64,000 nt of DNA. It comes from Rhodoferax sp. Its GTDB lineage: Bacteria > Pseudomonadota > Gammaproteobacteria > Burkholderiales > Burkholderiaceae_C. This document shows, one piece after another, positions 19,669-28,796 of the stretch. The notes under the pieces are model-generated. The model saw only the letters and a list, made by a program, of their open reading frames with translations, was not told where the DNA came from and did not search any database. The DNA lies in the NCBI RefSeq assembly GCF_030697375.1, contig NZ_JAUYQD010000022.1:1-64000 (forward strand), in the 5' to 3' direction. Made by a program: the position numbers and the translations under genes. Within the stretch, counting starts at the first letter, position 1; every line of letters begins with the position of its first letter.

Positions 19669-20855
19669 ACGGTGTCTCCTGTCAGGCGGCGGTACATCAC
19701 ATCGAACACCACGGCGGCAATCAGCACCTGGCCAATGATCACGTAGCGCACCCCAATCGACACGTCGAGCAGCAGCATGCCGCTGTCAATGCTTTGCATG
19801 ATGAGCGCTCCCAAGACGGAGCCCAGAATGGAGCCGCTGCCCCCGGCCAGCGCGGTGCCGCCAATCACGGCGGCGGCAATCACGTACAGCTCCATGCTGG
19901 AGCCCAGCGAGTTGGTGCCCGCGTTCAGCCGGGCAATGGACACCATGGCCGCGATGGTGATGAGCACGCCCATCAGCGCAAACAGCATGAGGGTCACGCG
20001 GCGCACCGGAATACCCACCAGCGCCGCGGCCTCGGGGTTGCCGCCCATGGCGAACACATAGCGGCCAAAGCGGGTGCGGTGCACGATGAAGGACAAAACC
20101 AGGGCTACGGCCGCCCAGATCAGCACCGGAATCGGCACGCCCTGCGGTGCGTCCTTGCTGGGGATTTGGTAGGCGTTCATGGCGGCTACAAAGGCCAGCA
20201 CGATGGCCACCGGCACCAGCACCAGGGCCGCGTCCAGCCACAGCGGGTTGTTGGGCACCTCGTAAGACGCCTTGGCGCGGCGTTTGGCCCAGCTTTGCGC
20301 CGCCAGGGCCAGCACCACGAGTCCCGCCAGCAGCCAGCTCGCGCCCACGCCGATGGCGCCGTCAAAACCACCGCCCAGGCGCTGGAAGAAGGCGTCGTTC
20401 ACGGGCTGGGTCTTGCCGTCGGCCACCAAAAAGGCAGCGCCACGGAAGGACATCAGGCCGCCCAGCGTCACCACAAAGGAGGGCACGCCCAGCATGGCCG
20501 TCAGCGCGCCCTGGTAGAGCGACACTGCAATGGCCACCGCCGCCCCGGCCAGGCAGGCCGACACCCAGTGCCAGCCGGCGGTGTACATCAGGGTGGCGAT
20601 CAGCACCCCGACAAAACCCATGACCGAGCCCACCGACAGGTCGATGTGGCGGGCCACGATGACCAGCACCACCACGGTGGCCACCACGCCGACCACGGCG
20701 GTTTGCTGGGCAATGTTGTACAAATTTTCGGGGGACAAAAACAGTCCGCCAGACAGGATGTTGAACACGATGGCAATGGCCGCCAGCACCGTGCCCATCA
20801 TCACCAGGCGCCAATCGATGGCGGCCTGTTTGAGCGAATTCAAAACGGGATTCAC
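19665..20855 (-). CDS. xylH: Xylose ABC transporter permease
   Basis: Hydrophobic 396 aa, [39 protein letters not shown]. Confidence 0.9.
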   Translation of the reverse strand: MNPVLNSLKQAAIDWRLVMMGTVLAAIAIVFNILSGGLFLSPENLYNIAQQTAVVGVVATVVVLVIVARHIDLSVGSVMGFVGVLIATLMYTAGWHWVSACLAGAAVAIAVSLYQGALTAMLGVPSFVVTLGGLMSFRGAAFLVADGKTQPVNDAFFQRLGGGFDGAIGVGASWLLAGLVVLALAAQSWAKRRAKASYEVPNNPLWLDAALVLVPVAIVLAFVAAMNAYQIPSKDAPQGVPIPVLIWAAVALVLSFIVHRTRFGRYVFAMGGNPEAAALVGIPVRRVTLMLFALMGVLITIAAMVSIARLNAGTNSLGSSMELYVIAAAVIGGTALAGGSGSILGSVLGALIMQSIDSGMLLLDVSIGVRYVIIGQVLIAAVVFDVMYRRLTGDTV

Positions 20856-20960
20856 ATGCGTTCTCCGCAGGAGGAATAGACACCACGGACTGCCGCAGCC
20901 CGTGGTGGATGGGCTCGCACTACACCAGGAGTGCGAGTGCGCGCGAATGGCGTGCAGGCC

Positions 20961-21980
20961 TTACTTGCAGGCTGCAGGGCCTTTGGCCGCGTCCACACCC
21001 TTGCACAGGTCGTCTTTGGCGATCCAGCCGGCTTTCACCACCAGGTCCAGGTTCTTGGCGCTGACGGGCACCGGTTTGAGGAACTGGGCCTGCAGGGCCA
21101 CCTTCTTCTCGCCACCGCTCCAGGTGGTGGAGCCGTCCACCTTTTTGCCCTGGGCCAGCGTCACGGCGGCCGCGGCCGCGTCGCGGCCCAGGTCGCGGGC
21201 GTCTTTCCAGACCGACACGGTTTGCGAGCCCAGGGCCACGCGGTTCAGCGCCGCATGGTCACCGTCCTGGCCGGAAACCGGGATGCCTTTGAGGCCCTTG
21301 GCGTTCAAAGCCGCGACCACTCCACCGGCGGTGCCGTCATTGGAGGCCACCACCGCGTTGACCTTGCCGCCGGTCTTGGTGAGGATTTGCTCCATGTTCT
21401 TTTGGGCGACTTCAGGCTTCCAGCCCTCGGTGTATTCCTCGCCCACGATTTTGATGTCGCCCTTTTTCACCGCAGCGTCAATGACTTCTTGCTGGCCTGC
21501 GCGCAGGAAGTTGGCATTGGGGTCGGTGGGGGAGCCCTTGATCATCACGTAGTTGCCCTTGGGCTGGGCGGCCAGCACGGCGCGCGCCTGCATGCGGCCC
21601 ACTTCCATGTTGTCAAAGGTGATGTAGAACACGCCGGGTGCCTCGATCAGGCGGTCGTAGGCCACCACGGGAATCTTTTGCTGCTTGGCCTTGTTCACGG
21701 CGGGCAGGATGGCGTCTTTGTCCATGGCCAGAATGATCAGGGCCTTGGCGCCCTTGGCGATCAGGCTGTCAATGTCGGCCAACTGCTTTTCAGGCGAGCC
21801 ACCGGCGTCGGCGCTGATGTAGCTGGCGCCTGTCTTGGCCAGTTGGGTTTTGATGGCGGCCTCGTCGGTTTTCCAGCGCTCTTCCTGAAAATTGGACCAG
21901 CTCACGCCCACCACCTGGGCGAACGCGCCGGCAGCGGCCAGGCCCAGGGATAGGGCAGTCAATGTATTTCGCAATTTCAT
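20961..21980 (-). CDS. xylF: D-xylose ABC transporter substrate-binding protein
   Basis: [50 protein letters not shown]1 sugar binding; start set at 21980. Confidence 0.93.
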   Translation of the reverse strand: MKLRNTLTALSLGLAAAGAFAQVVGVSWSNFQEERWKTDEAAIKTQLAKTGASYISADAGGSPEKQLADIDSLIAKGAKALIILAMDKDAILPAVNKAKQQKIPVVAYDRLIEAPGVFYITFDNMEVGRMQARAVLAAQPKGNYVMIKGSPTDPNANFLRAGQQEVIDAAVKKGDIKIVGEEYTEGWKPEVAQKNMEQILTKTGGKVNAVVASNDGTAGGVVAALNAKGLKGIPVSGQDGDHAALNRVALGSQTVSVWKDARDLGRDAAAAAVTLAQGKKVDGSTTWSGGEKKVALQAQFLKPVPVSAKNLDLVVKAGWIAKDDLCKGVDAAKGPAACK

Positions 21981-22076
21981 TTTGTCTCCGTCTAGTGGTG
22001 GCCAATCGTTGGCATGGGTTTGGGAATGAAAGGGCCCGTGTGGGCCATTGCGTTGCAGCACAGGCCATTTGATGTA

Positions 22077-22097
22077 CTTAGTGCGATCAACGAACTA
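22077..22097 (-). promoter_or_regulatory. Candidate XylR operator copy 1
   Basis: CTTAGTGCGATCAACGAACTA; its reverse complement matches copy 2 at 17 of 21 positions. Confidence 0.5.
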
Positions 22098-22142
22098 ATT
22101 GTCTCTGTGTTTTTCTGCATCGGTATTAGGGCAAACCCGACA

Positions 22143-22163
22143 TAGTTTGTTAATCGAACTTAG
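22143..22163 (+). promoter_or_regulatory. Candidate XylR operator copy 2
   Basis: TAGTTTGTTAATCGAACTTAG, upstream of xylF. Confidence 0.5.
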
Positions 22164-22208
22164 TTGGTGTGTAAATGGCTAATCGACCAGCAGATGCAGC
22201 TGCGTAGG

Positions 22209-22804
22209 CCTCCCAGACTTTGGGGTGCGATTCCAACTTCCAATTTCCAATTTCCGAACTTCCGGTCCCCACTCCCCCCAACCCCCTCGCCCCGCCGGGC
22301 GAGGGGGAGTTAACACGGACAGCCGATTTGATTGCGTCGCACCGAATACGCAATCACTGGCGAAATGTTGCCCACGGCTTTGCAGTACCTGGGCTTTTCG
22401 CATGGGGTCGTAGTCAACGGCTCAGACCTGGCGTGCCAACGGCGGCCAGCTGCGCGGCCGCTCGACCCATCGAACACCCCCAGCCCTCGCCCCTCGCCCC
22501 ACACGCCGCACCCGCTTTACCGTAGAACCCAGCCATAGCTGCTGGCGCGCAGCCGCCAGCCTTGTGCGCGCCAACGATGCGGATGAACCTACGACCGCCG
22601 GTGCAAAACCTCCACCAACCACACCATTGGAAACACCCCGACCGTAATTCCGTATTCGGCGCACGGCCACCAAATCGGCTGTTGAGCTCCCCCTCGCCCG
22701 GCGGGGCGAGGGGGTTGGGGGGAGTGGGGACCGGAAGTTCAGAAGTCGGAAGTTCGGAAGTTGGAAGTTGGAAGTTGGAAGTTGGAATCGCCTCCCAGAC
22801 TTTG
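22209..22804. repeat. Inverted duplication flanked by 14-bp direct repeats
   Basis: Direct repeat CCTCCCAGACTTTG at 22209-22222 and 22791-22804; between them about 120-150-bp inverted arms sharing ACTTCCGGTCCCCACTCCCCCCAACCCCCTCGCCCCGCCGGGCGAGGGGGAG and AACAGCCGATTTGGT-like sequence. Confidence 0.75.
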
Positions 22805-22859
22805 CGGGAAAGCGGCGTGCGCTGCGCCAGCACGTACCGGTTTACGCTAAGGTAGCGCC

Positions 22860-25397
22860 ATGACTCTCTCTTTTTGGCGCCTGGGCTGGCGCACCCTGTG
22901 GCGTGATATACGGTCTGGCGATTTGCGGCTGGTGATTGTGGCGGTCACCCTGGCGGTGGCCGCGCTCACCGCCGTGGGCTTTTTTGCGGACCGGCTCAAG
23001 GGCGGTTTGCAGCGCGATGCCCGCCAGTTGCTGGGCGGCGACGCGGTGGTGTCCAGCGACAACCCCACGCCCGAGGCTTTTGAGGCCAAGGCGCGGGCTC
23101 TGGGCCTGTCGGTGGTGCAGACCATGGGATTCCCCACCATGGCGCGCGCCAGCGACGCCCAGGGTGGGGCGGCCAAACTGGTCGCCCTGAAAGTGGTGGA
23201 GCCGGGCTACCCCTTGCGCGGTGCGCTGCGGGTGGCCAGCAGCCCTGAAGCACCTGACACCCTGACCCACAACATCCCCGCGCCGGGCCAGGCCTGGGTG
23301 GATGCGTCGCTGCTGGACGCCCTGGGCCTGAAGGTGGGCGACGCGCTGCTTCTGGGCGACAGCCGGTTCACCGTGGGCGCCATCGTCGTGAACGAGCCCG
23401 ACCGGGGCGCGGGATTCATGAACTTTGCCCCTCGGGTGATGGTGCACCGCGCCGACATTGCCGCCACCGGGCTGATCCAGCCCGCCAGCCGCCTGAACTA
23501 CCGCATGGCCGTGGCCGGTGAGGATGTTGCGGTGAAGGTGTTTGTGGACTGGGCGGATGCACAAGTCAAGGCCAATGCCAGCCAGGGCGAACGCGCGGTG
23601 CGTGGGGTGCGGGTGGAGTCGCTGCAAAGTGGCCGCCCCGAGATGAGCCAGACGCTGGACCGCGCCGAAAAATTCTTGAGCCTGGTGGCCTTGCTGGCGG
23701 CCTTGCTCAGTGCGGTGGCGGTAGCGCTGGCGGCACGGGCCTTTGCCGCCAGCCACCTGGACGACTGCGCCATGCTGCGGGTGCTGGGCCTGAGCCAGCG
23801 CACCATTGCCTCGGCGTATGCCTATGAGTTTGGGCTGGTGGGCTTGTTTTCCAGCGGTCTGGGGGTGTTGATCGGCTACGGGGTGCACTATATTTTTGTG
23901 CTTCTGCTGGCGGGGCTGGTGGACTCCGCCTTGCCTGCGGCCACGGTGTGGCCGGTGCTGCTGGGCATGGGCATGGGCATGACCCTGTTGTTTGCTTTTG
24001 GCTTGCCGCCGGTGCTGCAGTTGGCACAGGTGCCGCCCTTGCGGGTGATTCGCCGCGACGTGGGCAACCTGCGGCCCGCCTCGCTGGGGGTGCTGGCACT
24101 GGGCGTGGCCGGTTTTGCCGCCTTGCTGCTGGCCGCCAGCAGCGATCTGAAACTGGGCTTGATTGCGGTGGGCGGTTTTGCCGCTGCGGTGCTGGTGTTT
24201 GCGGCGCTGAGTTGGGTGGCGGTGAAGCTTTTGCGCATGAGTGTGAATGAGAGCACGGCGCCGCGCTGGCTGGTGCTGGCCACGCGGCAAATGTCCGCCC
24301 GCCCGGCCTACACCGTGGTGCAGGTGAGTGCCTTGTCGGTGGGCCTGCTGGCCCTGGTGCTGCTGGTGTTGCTGCGCACCGATTTGATCAGCAGCTGGCG
24401 CAAGGCCACACCACCGGATGCCCCCAACCGCTTTGTCATCAACGTCATGCCGGAACAGTCGGACGCCTTCCAGAAAGCGCTGACCCAGGGAGGCGTGGCC
24501 AAGTTTGACTGGTACCCCATGATCCGTGGCCGGCTGGTGGCCGTAAACGGGCGCGTGGTCACGCCGGACGACTTTGAGGAGGACCGCGCCAAGCGCCTGG
24601 TGGATCGGGAGTTCAACCTGTCCCACAGCGCCATTCAACCCGCCAACAACGCCATCGTGGCGGGCCGGTGGACCGATGAAGAGCCGGACGCCATCAGCGT
24701 GGAGGAGGGCATTGCCAAGACGCTGAACCTGGCACTGGGCGACACCCTGCGATTTGACATCGGCGGCGTGCAGACCGAGTCGCGCATCAGCTCCCTGCGC
24801 AAGGTGGACTGGGGGTCCATGCGGGCCAACTTTTTTGTGATGTACCCGGTGAGCCGCCTGGAGAATGTGCCCGCCACCTTCATGGGCGCGTTCAAAGCCC
24901 CCGCGACCAAGGGCTTTGACAATGCGCTGGTGCACCAGTTTCCCAATGTCACCAATGTGGACATGAGCACCACCATCGGCCAGATCCAGCGGGTGCTGGA
25001 CCAGGTCATCCGGGCGGTGGAATTTTTGTTTGGCTTCACCCTGGCCGCGGGTCTGGTGGTGCTGTTTGCGGCCGTGACCGCCACCCGGGAGGAGCGCGCG
25101 CGCGAATTCGCCATCATGCGGGCCGTGGGTGCGCGGGGCAGTCTGTTGCGCCAGGTGCAGCGCGCCGAGTTGGCGGGCGTGGGTTTGTTGGCCGGATTTT
25201 TGGCCTCGGTGGTGGCCGCTGCCGTGGGCTGGGCGCTGGCGCGCTACGTGTTTGAGTTTGAATGGGCGGTGTCGCTGTGGGTGCCCTTGCTGGGGGCGCT
25301 GGCCGGAGCGGTGCTGGCGCTGGCTGCGGGCTGGTGGGGCTTGCGCGATGTGCTGCGCCGCCCGGTGGTGGAGACGCTGCGCCGTGCCGCATCGTGA
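22860..25397 (+). CDS. FtsX-like ABC transporter permease (large, YbbP-like)
   Basis: 845 aa, repeated TM segments and two large periplasmic-type domains; VTLAVAALTAVGFFADRLKGGLQRDARQLLGGDAVV. Confidence 0.88.
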   Translation: MTLSFWRLGWRTLWRDIRSGDLRLVIVAVTLAVAALTAVGFFADRLKGGLQRDARQLLGGDAVVSSDNPTPEAFEAKARALGLSVVQTMGFPTMARASDAQGGAAKLVALKVVEPGYPLRGALRVASSPEAPDTLTHNIPAPGQAWVDASLLDALGLKVGDALLLGDSRFTVGAIVVNEPDRGAGFMNFAPRVMVHRADIAATGLIQPASRLNYRMAVAGEDVAVKVFVDWADAQVKANASQGERAVRGVRVESLQSGRPEMSQTLDRAEKFLSLVALLAALLSAVAVALAARAFAASHLDDCAMLRVLGLSQRTIASAYAYEFGLVGLFSSGLGVLIGYGVHYIFVLLLAGLVDSALPAATVWPVLLGMGMGMTLLFAFGLPPVLQLAQVPPLRVIRRDVGNLRPASLGVLALGVAGFAALLLAASSDLKLGLIAVGGFAAAVLVFAALSWVAVKLLRMSVNESTAPRWLVLATRQMSARPAYTVVQVSALSVGLLALVLLVLLRTDLISSWRKATPPDAPNRFVINVMPEQSDAFQKALTQGGVAKFDWYPMIRGRLVAVNGRVVTPDDFEEDRAKRLVDREFNLSHSAIQPANNAIVAGRWTDEEPDAISVEEGIAKTLNLALGDTLRFDIGGVQTESRISSLRKVDWGSMRANFFVMYPVSRLENVPATFMGAFKAPATKGFDNALVHQFPNVTNVDMSTTIGQIQRVLDQVIRAVEFLFGFTLAAGLVVLFAAVTATREERAREFAIMRAVGARGSLLRQVQRAELAGVGLLAGFLASVVAAAVGWALARYVFEFEWAVSLWVPLLGALAGAVLALAAGWWGLRDVLRRPVVETLRRAAS

Positions 25398-25474
25398 CCC
25401 AGGGTTATTAGTTCAGTTGTCACATTTCCGTTGCTACACTTGCTTACAACTCAGCTACCCATCCCACGTTCAAC

Positions 25475-25966
25475 ATGTCGGACACAACCCAAGTACACGC
25501 TGCAGAGTCGAGCAGCGGTGGCAGTGAATCCCTCAAGGCTTTTCGTGCAATTTTGGCGGCAGAAGCTGCTGCAGGCATAGCGCATCCCAAATCCGTTGAC
25601 ACAGCCGCCCTTCTGAAATCGGAAGGAGCCGCTTCCGCGAAGACCGGTATCGAGGCGCGGGCCGCCGAACGCAAGCTGGTGAACGGGCGCGTCCGGGTCA
25701 CGCTGGGCGGCGGCACGGTGATCATGGGGAAAATGCTGGATGTGTCCATGCTGGGGGCCTCGCTGATGCTGGAGGACTTGCTGGCGGTCAAGAAAACCTG
25801 CACCCTGGACTGCGACATCTTCCACAGCGGAAAACGCTATGTGTTTTTCGTGCCTGCTTTGTCGGTCCACGCGGTGCTGGTCAGCGGCAAGGGTTTCAAG
25901 GTGGGTTTTCAGTTTGGGCCGCGCACACCCGCCGCAACCCAAACCCTGGAAGACCTTTTGCGCTGA
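25475..25966 (+). CDS. PilZ-domain-like protein
   Basis: C-terminal VNGRVRVTLGGGTVIMGKMLDVSMLGASLMLED...; PilZ-like spacing. Confidence 0.6.
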   Translation: MSDTTQVHAAESSSGGSESLKAFRAILAAEAAAGIAHPKSVDTAALLKSEGAASAKTGIEARAAERKLVNGRVRVTLGGGTVIMGKMLDVSMLGASLMLEDLLAVKKTCTLDCDIFHSGKRYVFFVPALSVHAVLVSGKGFKVGFQFGPRTPAATQTLEDLLR

Positions 25967-25990
25967 TCCTGCAAGGGCGGACGCTGCGGT

Positions 25991-27211
25991 CTACCGCCCC
26001 GTTTTCAGCACCTTGGCCACCGGGTTGTGGCGCAGCCGGAACGCATCGGGCATGCCTGAGCCCAGCAGCGGGCGCAAGTACATCCTGAAGGCATCCGTCA
26101 CGTCGGTGCCGCTGGCGGCAATGAATTCGTCCTCCATCACCCGCGTCTTGCCCGCCACGGCGTTCAGGGGCAGCAGCTCATAGTCGGCCGAGTAAAAGCC
26201 GGTGCGCTTGATGGCCACCGAACCGTCTTTGCCGCCCCACATGGCGTACTGCACGGCTTTTTCGCCCACTTCGCGCGCCTCGCGCTGGTCCACGTCGGAC
26301 ACGCAGCCAATGAATGAGCGCTGCAGGTAGCCAAAAGTGTCGCCCCGCACCCGCTTGATCTGGAGCTTGGCCTTGATCTCCTCGCACAACAAATCGGCCA
26401 GCGCACCGTTGCCCGAGAGTTGCACATTGCCATGGGCATCGTGCTCCAGGTCTTTGGCCAGCAGGCTGGCGATGGGGGTGCCGCTGGCATCGTGCACGCC
26501 TTCGGAGACCGCAATGACGCAGCGGCCATACCGTGCATAGGTGCTTTTGACATCCGCCAAAAACTGCTCCAGCACAAAGGTGCGTTCGGGCAAATAAATC
26601 AGATGCGGACCGTCGTCGGGAAACTTCTTGCCCAGGGCCGAGGCGGCGGTTAAAAAGCCCGCGTGGCGGCCCATGACCACGCCCACATAGACGCCGGGCA
26701 GGGCGGCGTTGTCCAGGTTGGCCCCGGCAAAGGCCTGCGCCACAAAACGCGCCGCCGATGGGTAGCCGGGGGTGTGGTCGTTGCCCACCAGGTCGTTGTC
26801 GATGGTCTTGGGAATGTGGATGGCGCGCAGCGGGTAGGCGGCCTTGCGCGCCTCTTCGCTCACGATGCGTACCGTGTCGGACGAGTCATTGCCGCCGATG
26901 TAAAAAAAATGCTCAATCTGGTGCGCCTGCAGCACCCGAAAAATCTCCTGGCAGTAGGGCAAATCCGGCTTGTCGCGTGTGGAGCCCAGCGCCGAGGAGG
27001 GCGTGTTGGCCACCAGCTCCAGGTTGTGGCGGGTTTCCTGGGTGAGGTCCACAAAGTCTTCGTTCACGATGCCGCGCACGCCATGGCAGGCGCCGTAGAT
27101 GCGCTCGATGCCGCTAAAGCGCCGCGCCTCCAGCGCCACGCCGACCAGCGATTGGTTGATGACGGCGGTGGGGCCGCCCCCTTGGGCGACCAATATTTTT
27201 CCTGATGCCAC
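25991..27211 (-). CDS. 6-phosphofructokinase, probably PPi-dependent type
   Basis: GKILVAQGGGPTAVINQSL, PKTIDNDLVGNDHTPGYPSAARF, MGRHAGFLTAASAL; GTG start at 27211 preferred over the ORF maximum. Confidence 0.88.
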   Translation of the reverse strand: MASGKILVAQGGGPTAVINQSLVGVALEARRFSGIERIYGACHGVRGIVNEDFVDLTQETRHNLELVANTPSSALGSTRDKPDLPYCQEIFRVLQAHQIEHFFYIGGNDSSDTVRIVSEEARKAAYPLRAIHIPKTIDNDLVGNDHTPGYPSAARFVAQAFAGANLDNAALPGVYVGVVMGRHAGFLTAASALGKKFPDDGPHLIYLPERTFVLEQFLADVKSTYARYGRCVIAVSEGVHDASGTPIASLLAKDLEHDAHGNVQLSGNGALADLLCEEIKAKLQIKRVRGDTFGYLQRSFIGCVSDVDQREAREVGEKAVQYAMWGGKDGSVAIKRTGFYSADYELLPLNAVAGKTRVMEDEFIAASGTDVTDAFRMYLRPLLGSGMPDAFRLRHNPVAKVLKTGR

Positions 27212-27336
27212 GGCGTGTTTCCTCAAGTCGAATGGGTGGGACGATGGATGCTTCGATTGTGCCTCTGCTTGGGCTGCGCCGCCCGTGGCAATCCGCAATG
27301 CCATGCCCCGCATGGCGGCGGTGTGATACTTGGCCC

Positions 27337-28089
27337 ATGAGCGTTTTGACAACAAGTTTTGGGACCGCATGGCAACTGCTGGTGTCGCTGGACCCCGGCC
27401 TGCTGGCCATTGTGGGGCGCTCGCTGGCGCTCAGTGCCACGGCCTGCCTGCTGGCGTCTGCACTCGGCCTGGTCCTGGGCGCCTGGCTGGGAGTGGCGCG
27501 GTTTGCCGGGCGCGCTGCGGTGCTGGTGCTGCTCAACACTTTTTTGGCCCTGCCCTCGGTGGTGGTGGGGCTGGGGGTGTACCTGCTGCTGTCGCGCTCG
27601 GGGCCTTTGGGTTTTTTGGGATGGCTGTTCAGCTTCAAGGCCATGGTGCTGGCGCAAACCCTGCTGGTGCTGCCGGTGGTCACCGCGCTGACCCGCCAGG
27701 CGGTGGAAGATGCCGATGCTCTGCATGGCGAGCAACTGCGTTCGCTGGGCGCGGGGCCATTGCTGCGCAGCCTGCTGCTGGCCTGGGATGAGCGTTACAC
27801 CCTGCTCACGGTGGTGATTGCCGCTTTTGGCCGCGCTATCTCGGAGGTGGGCGCGGTGATGGTGGTGGGGGGCAATATGGACGGCTTCACCCGCGTCATG
27901 ACCACCGCCATCGCCCTGGAAACCAGCAAGGGCGATTTGCCGCTGGCCCTGGGGCTGGGGCTGGTGCTGCTGGGGGTGGTGCTGGTGCTCCATGGGCTGC
28001 TGGGCCTGCTGCGCCGCTGGCGCGAGCGGGTGGATGGTGGCCACTTTGCCGGGCGCCAGACGGTGCCGGTGCCGGGGAGGGCGGTATGA
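27337..28089 (+). CDS. tupB: Tungstate-type ABC transporter permease
   Basis: MSVLTTSFGTAWQLLVSLDPG..., EEYTLLTVV-like AFGRAISEVGAVMVVGGNMDGFTRVMTTAIALETSKGD. Confidence 0.85.
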   Translation: MSVLTTSFGTAWQLLVSLDPGLLAIVGRSLALSATACLLASALGLVLGAWLGVARFAGRAAVLVLLNTFLALPSVVVGLGVYLLLSRSGPLGFLGWLFSFKAMVLAQTLLVLPVVTALTRQAVEDADALHGEQLRSLGAGPLLRSLLLAWDERYTLLTVVIAAFGRAISEVGAVMVVGGNMDGFTRVMTTAIALETSKGDLPLALGLGLVLLGVVLVLHGLLGLLRRWRERVDGGHFAGRQTVPVPGRAV

Positions 28090-28796
28090 GCCCGGTGTTC
28101 CAGTTGACCGATGCCAGCGTGCAACTGGGCCATGGAAAGGTGCAGGCCCTGTGCCAGGTGAGTTTGGCCATCCAGCCAGGCGAGCGGGTGGCCTTGGTGG
28201 GCGCCAACGGCAGCGGCAAAAGCAGCCTGCTGCGCCTGCTGCATGGCCTGCTGGCGCCCACCACGGGCCGCTTGCAGGTGGATGCTGCGCAGCGCCAGGC
28301 CATGCTGTTTCAGCGCCCCTACCTCTTGCGCCTGTCGGTGCTGCGCAACGTGGCCCTGGGCCTGTGGTTGGGCGGCGTGCCCTGGGCGGCGGCCAAGGTG
28401 CGCGCCGCGCAGGCGCTGGCACAGGCGGGGCTGGCCGACCTGGCCTTGCGCAACGCGCGGGAGCTGTCGGTAGGGCAGGTGCAGCGCGTGGCCTTGGCGC
28501 GGGCCTTGGCCGCCCAGCCCCAGGTGCTGCTGCTGGACGAACCCAGCGCCAGCCTGGACCCGCACGCCAAACGTGCCGTGGAGGCGCTGCTGGGCCACCT
28601 TGCCGCCCAGCCGGACATGACCCTGGTGTTTGCCAGCCACAACCTGGGCCAGGTCAAACGCCTGGCCAGCCGGGTGGTTTACCTGGAGCACGGGCGGGTG
28701 CTGGCCGACCTGCCGGTGGCCGAATTTTTTGCTGGGCCGGCGCTGCAAACGCAGTACCCGCAAGCCCATGCGTTTCTCAAAGGAGAGTGGGTGTGA
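28086..28796 (+). CDS. tupC: Tungstate-type ABC transporter ATP-binding protein
   Basis: Walker A GANGSGKSS, LSVGQVQRVALARALA, LLLDEPSASLDP; overlaps tupB and tupA. Confidence 0.85.
   Translation: MSPVFQLTDASVQLGHGKVQALCQVSLAIQPGERVALVGANGSGKSSLLRLLHGLLAPTTGRLQVDAAQRQAMLFQRPYLLRLSVLRNVALGLWLGGVPWAAAKVRAAQALAQAGLADLALRNARELSVGQVQRVALARALAAQPQVLLLDEPSASLDPHAKRAVEALLGHLAAQPDMTLVFASHNLGQVKRLASRVVYLEHGRVLADLPVAEFFAGPALQTQYPQAHAFLKGEWV

Noticed and set aside
19650-20879. 409-aa plus-strand ORF opposite xylH
   Set aside because: Antisense shadow with His/Gln-rich composition.
22757-22786. (GGAAGTT)n tract considered as a CRISPR-like array
   Set aside because: Units are 7 bp with no spacers; a simple tandem repeat. 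No CRISPR array or cas gene was seen anywhere in the window.
22414-22855. ORFs in the 22.2-22.8 kb repeat (e.g. VGTGSSEVGSSEVGSWKLEVG)
   Set aside because: Translations of the tandem heptamer and GC hairpins; treated as non-coding repeat.
22842-24935. 697-aa minus-strand ORF opposite the FtsX-like permease
   Set aside because: Antisense artefact of high-GC third positions; composition (His/Gln/Arg-rich) is unlike a real protein and the plus-strand ORF has clear domain structure.
27223-28422. 399-aa minus-strand ORF opposite tupB/tupC
   Set aside because: Antisense shadow; Pro/Arg/Gln-rich without motifs.
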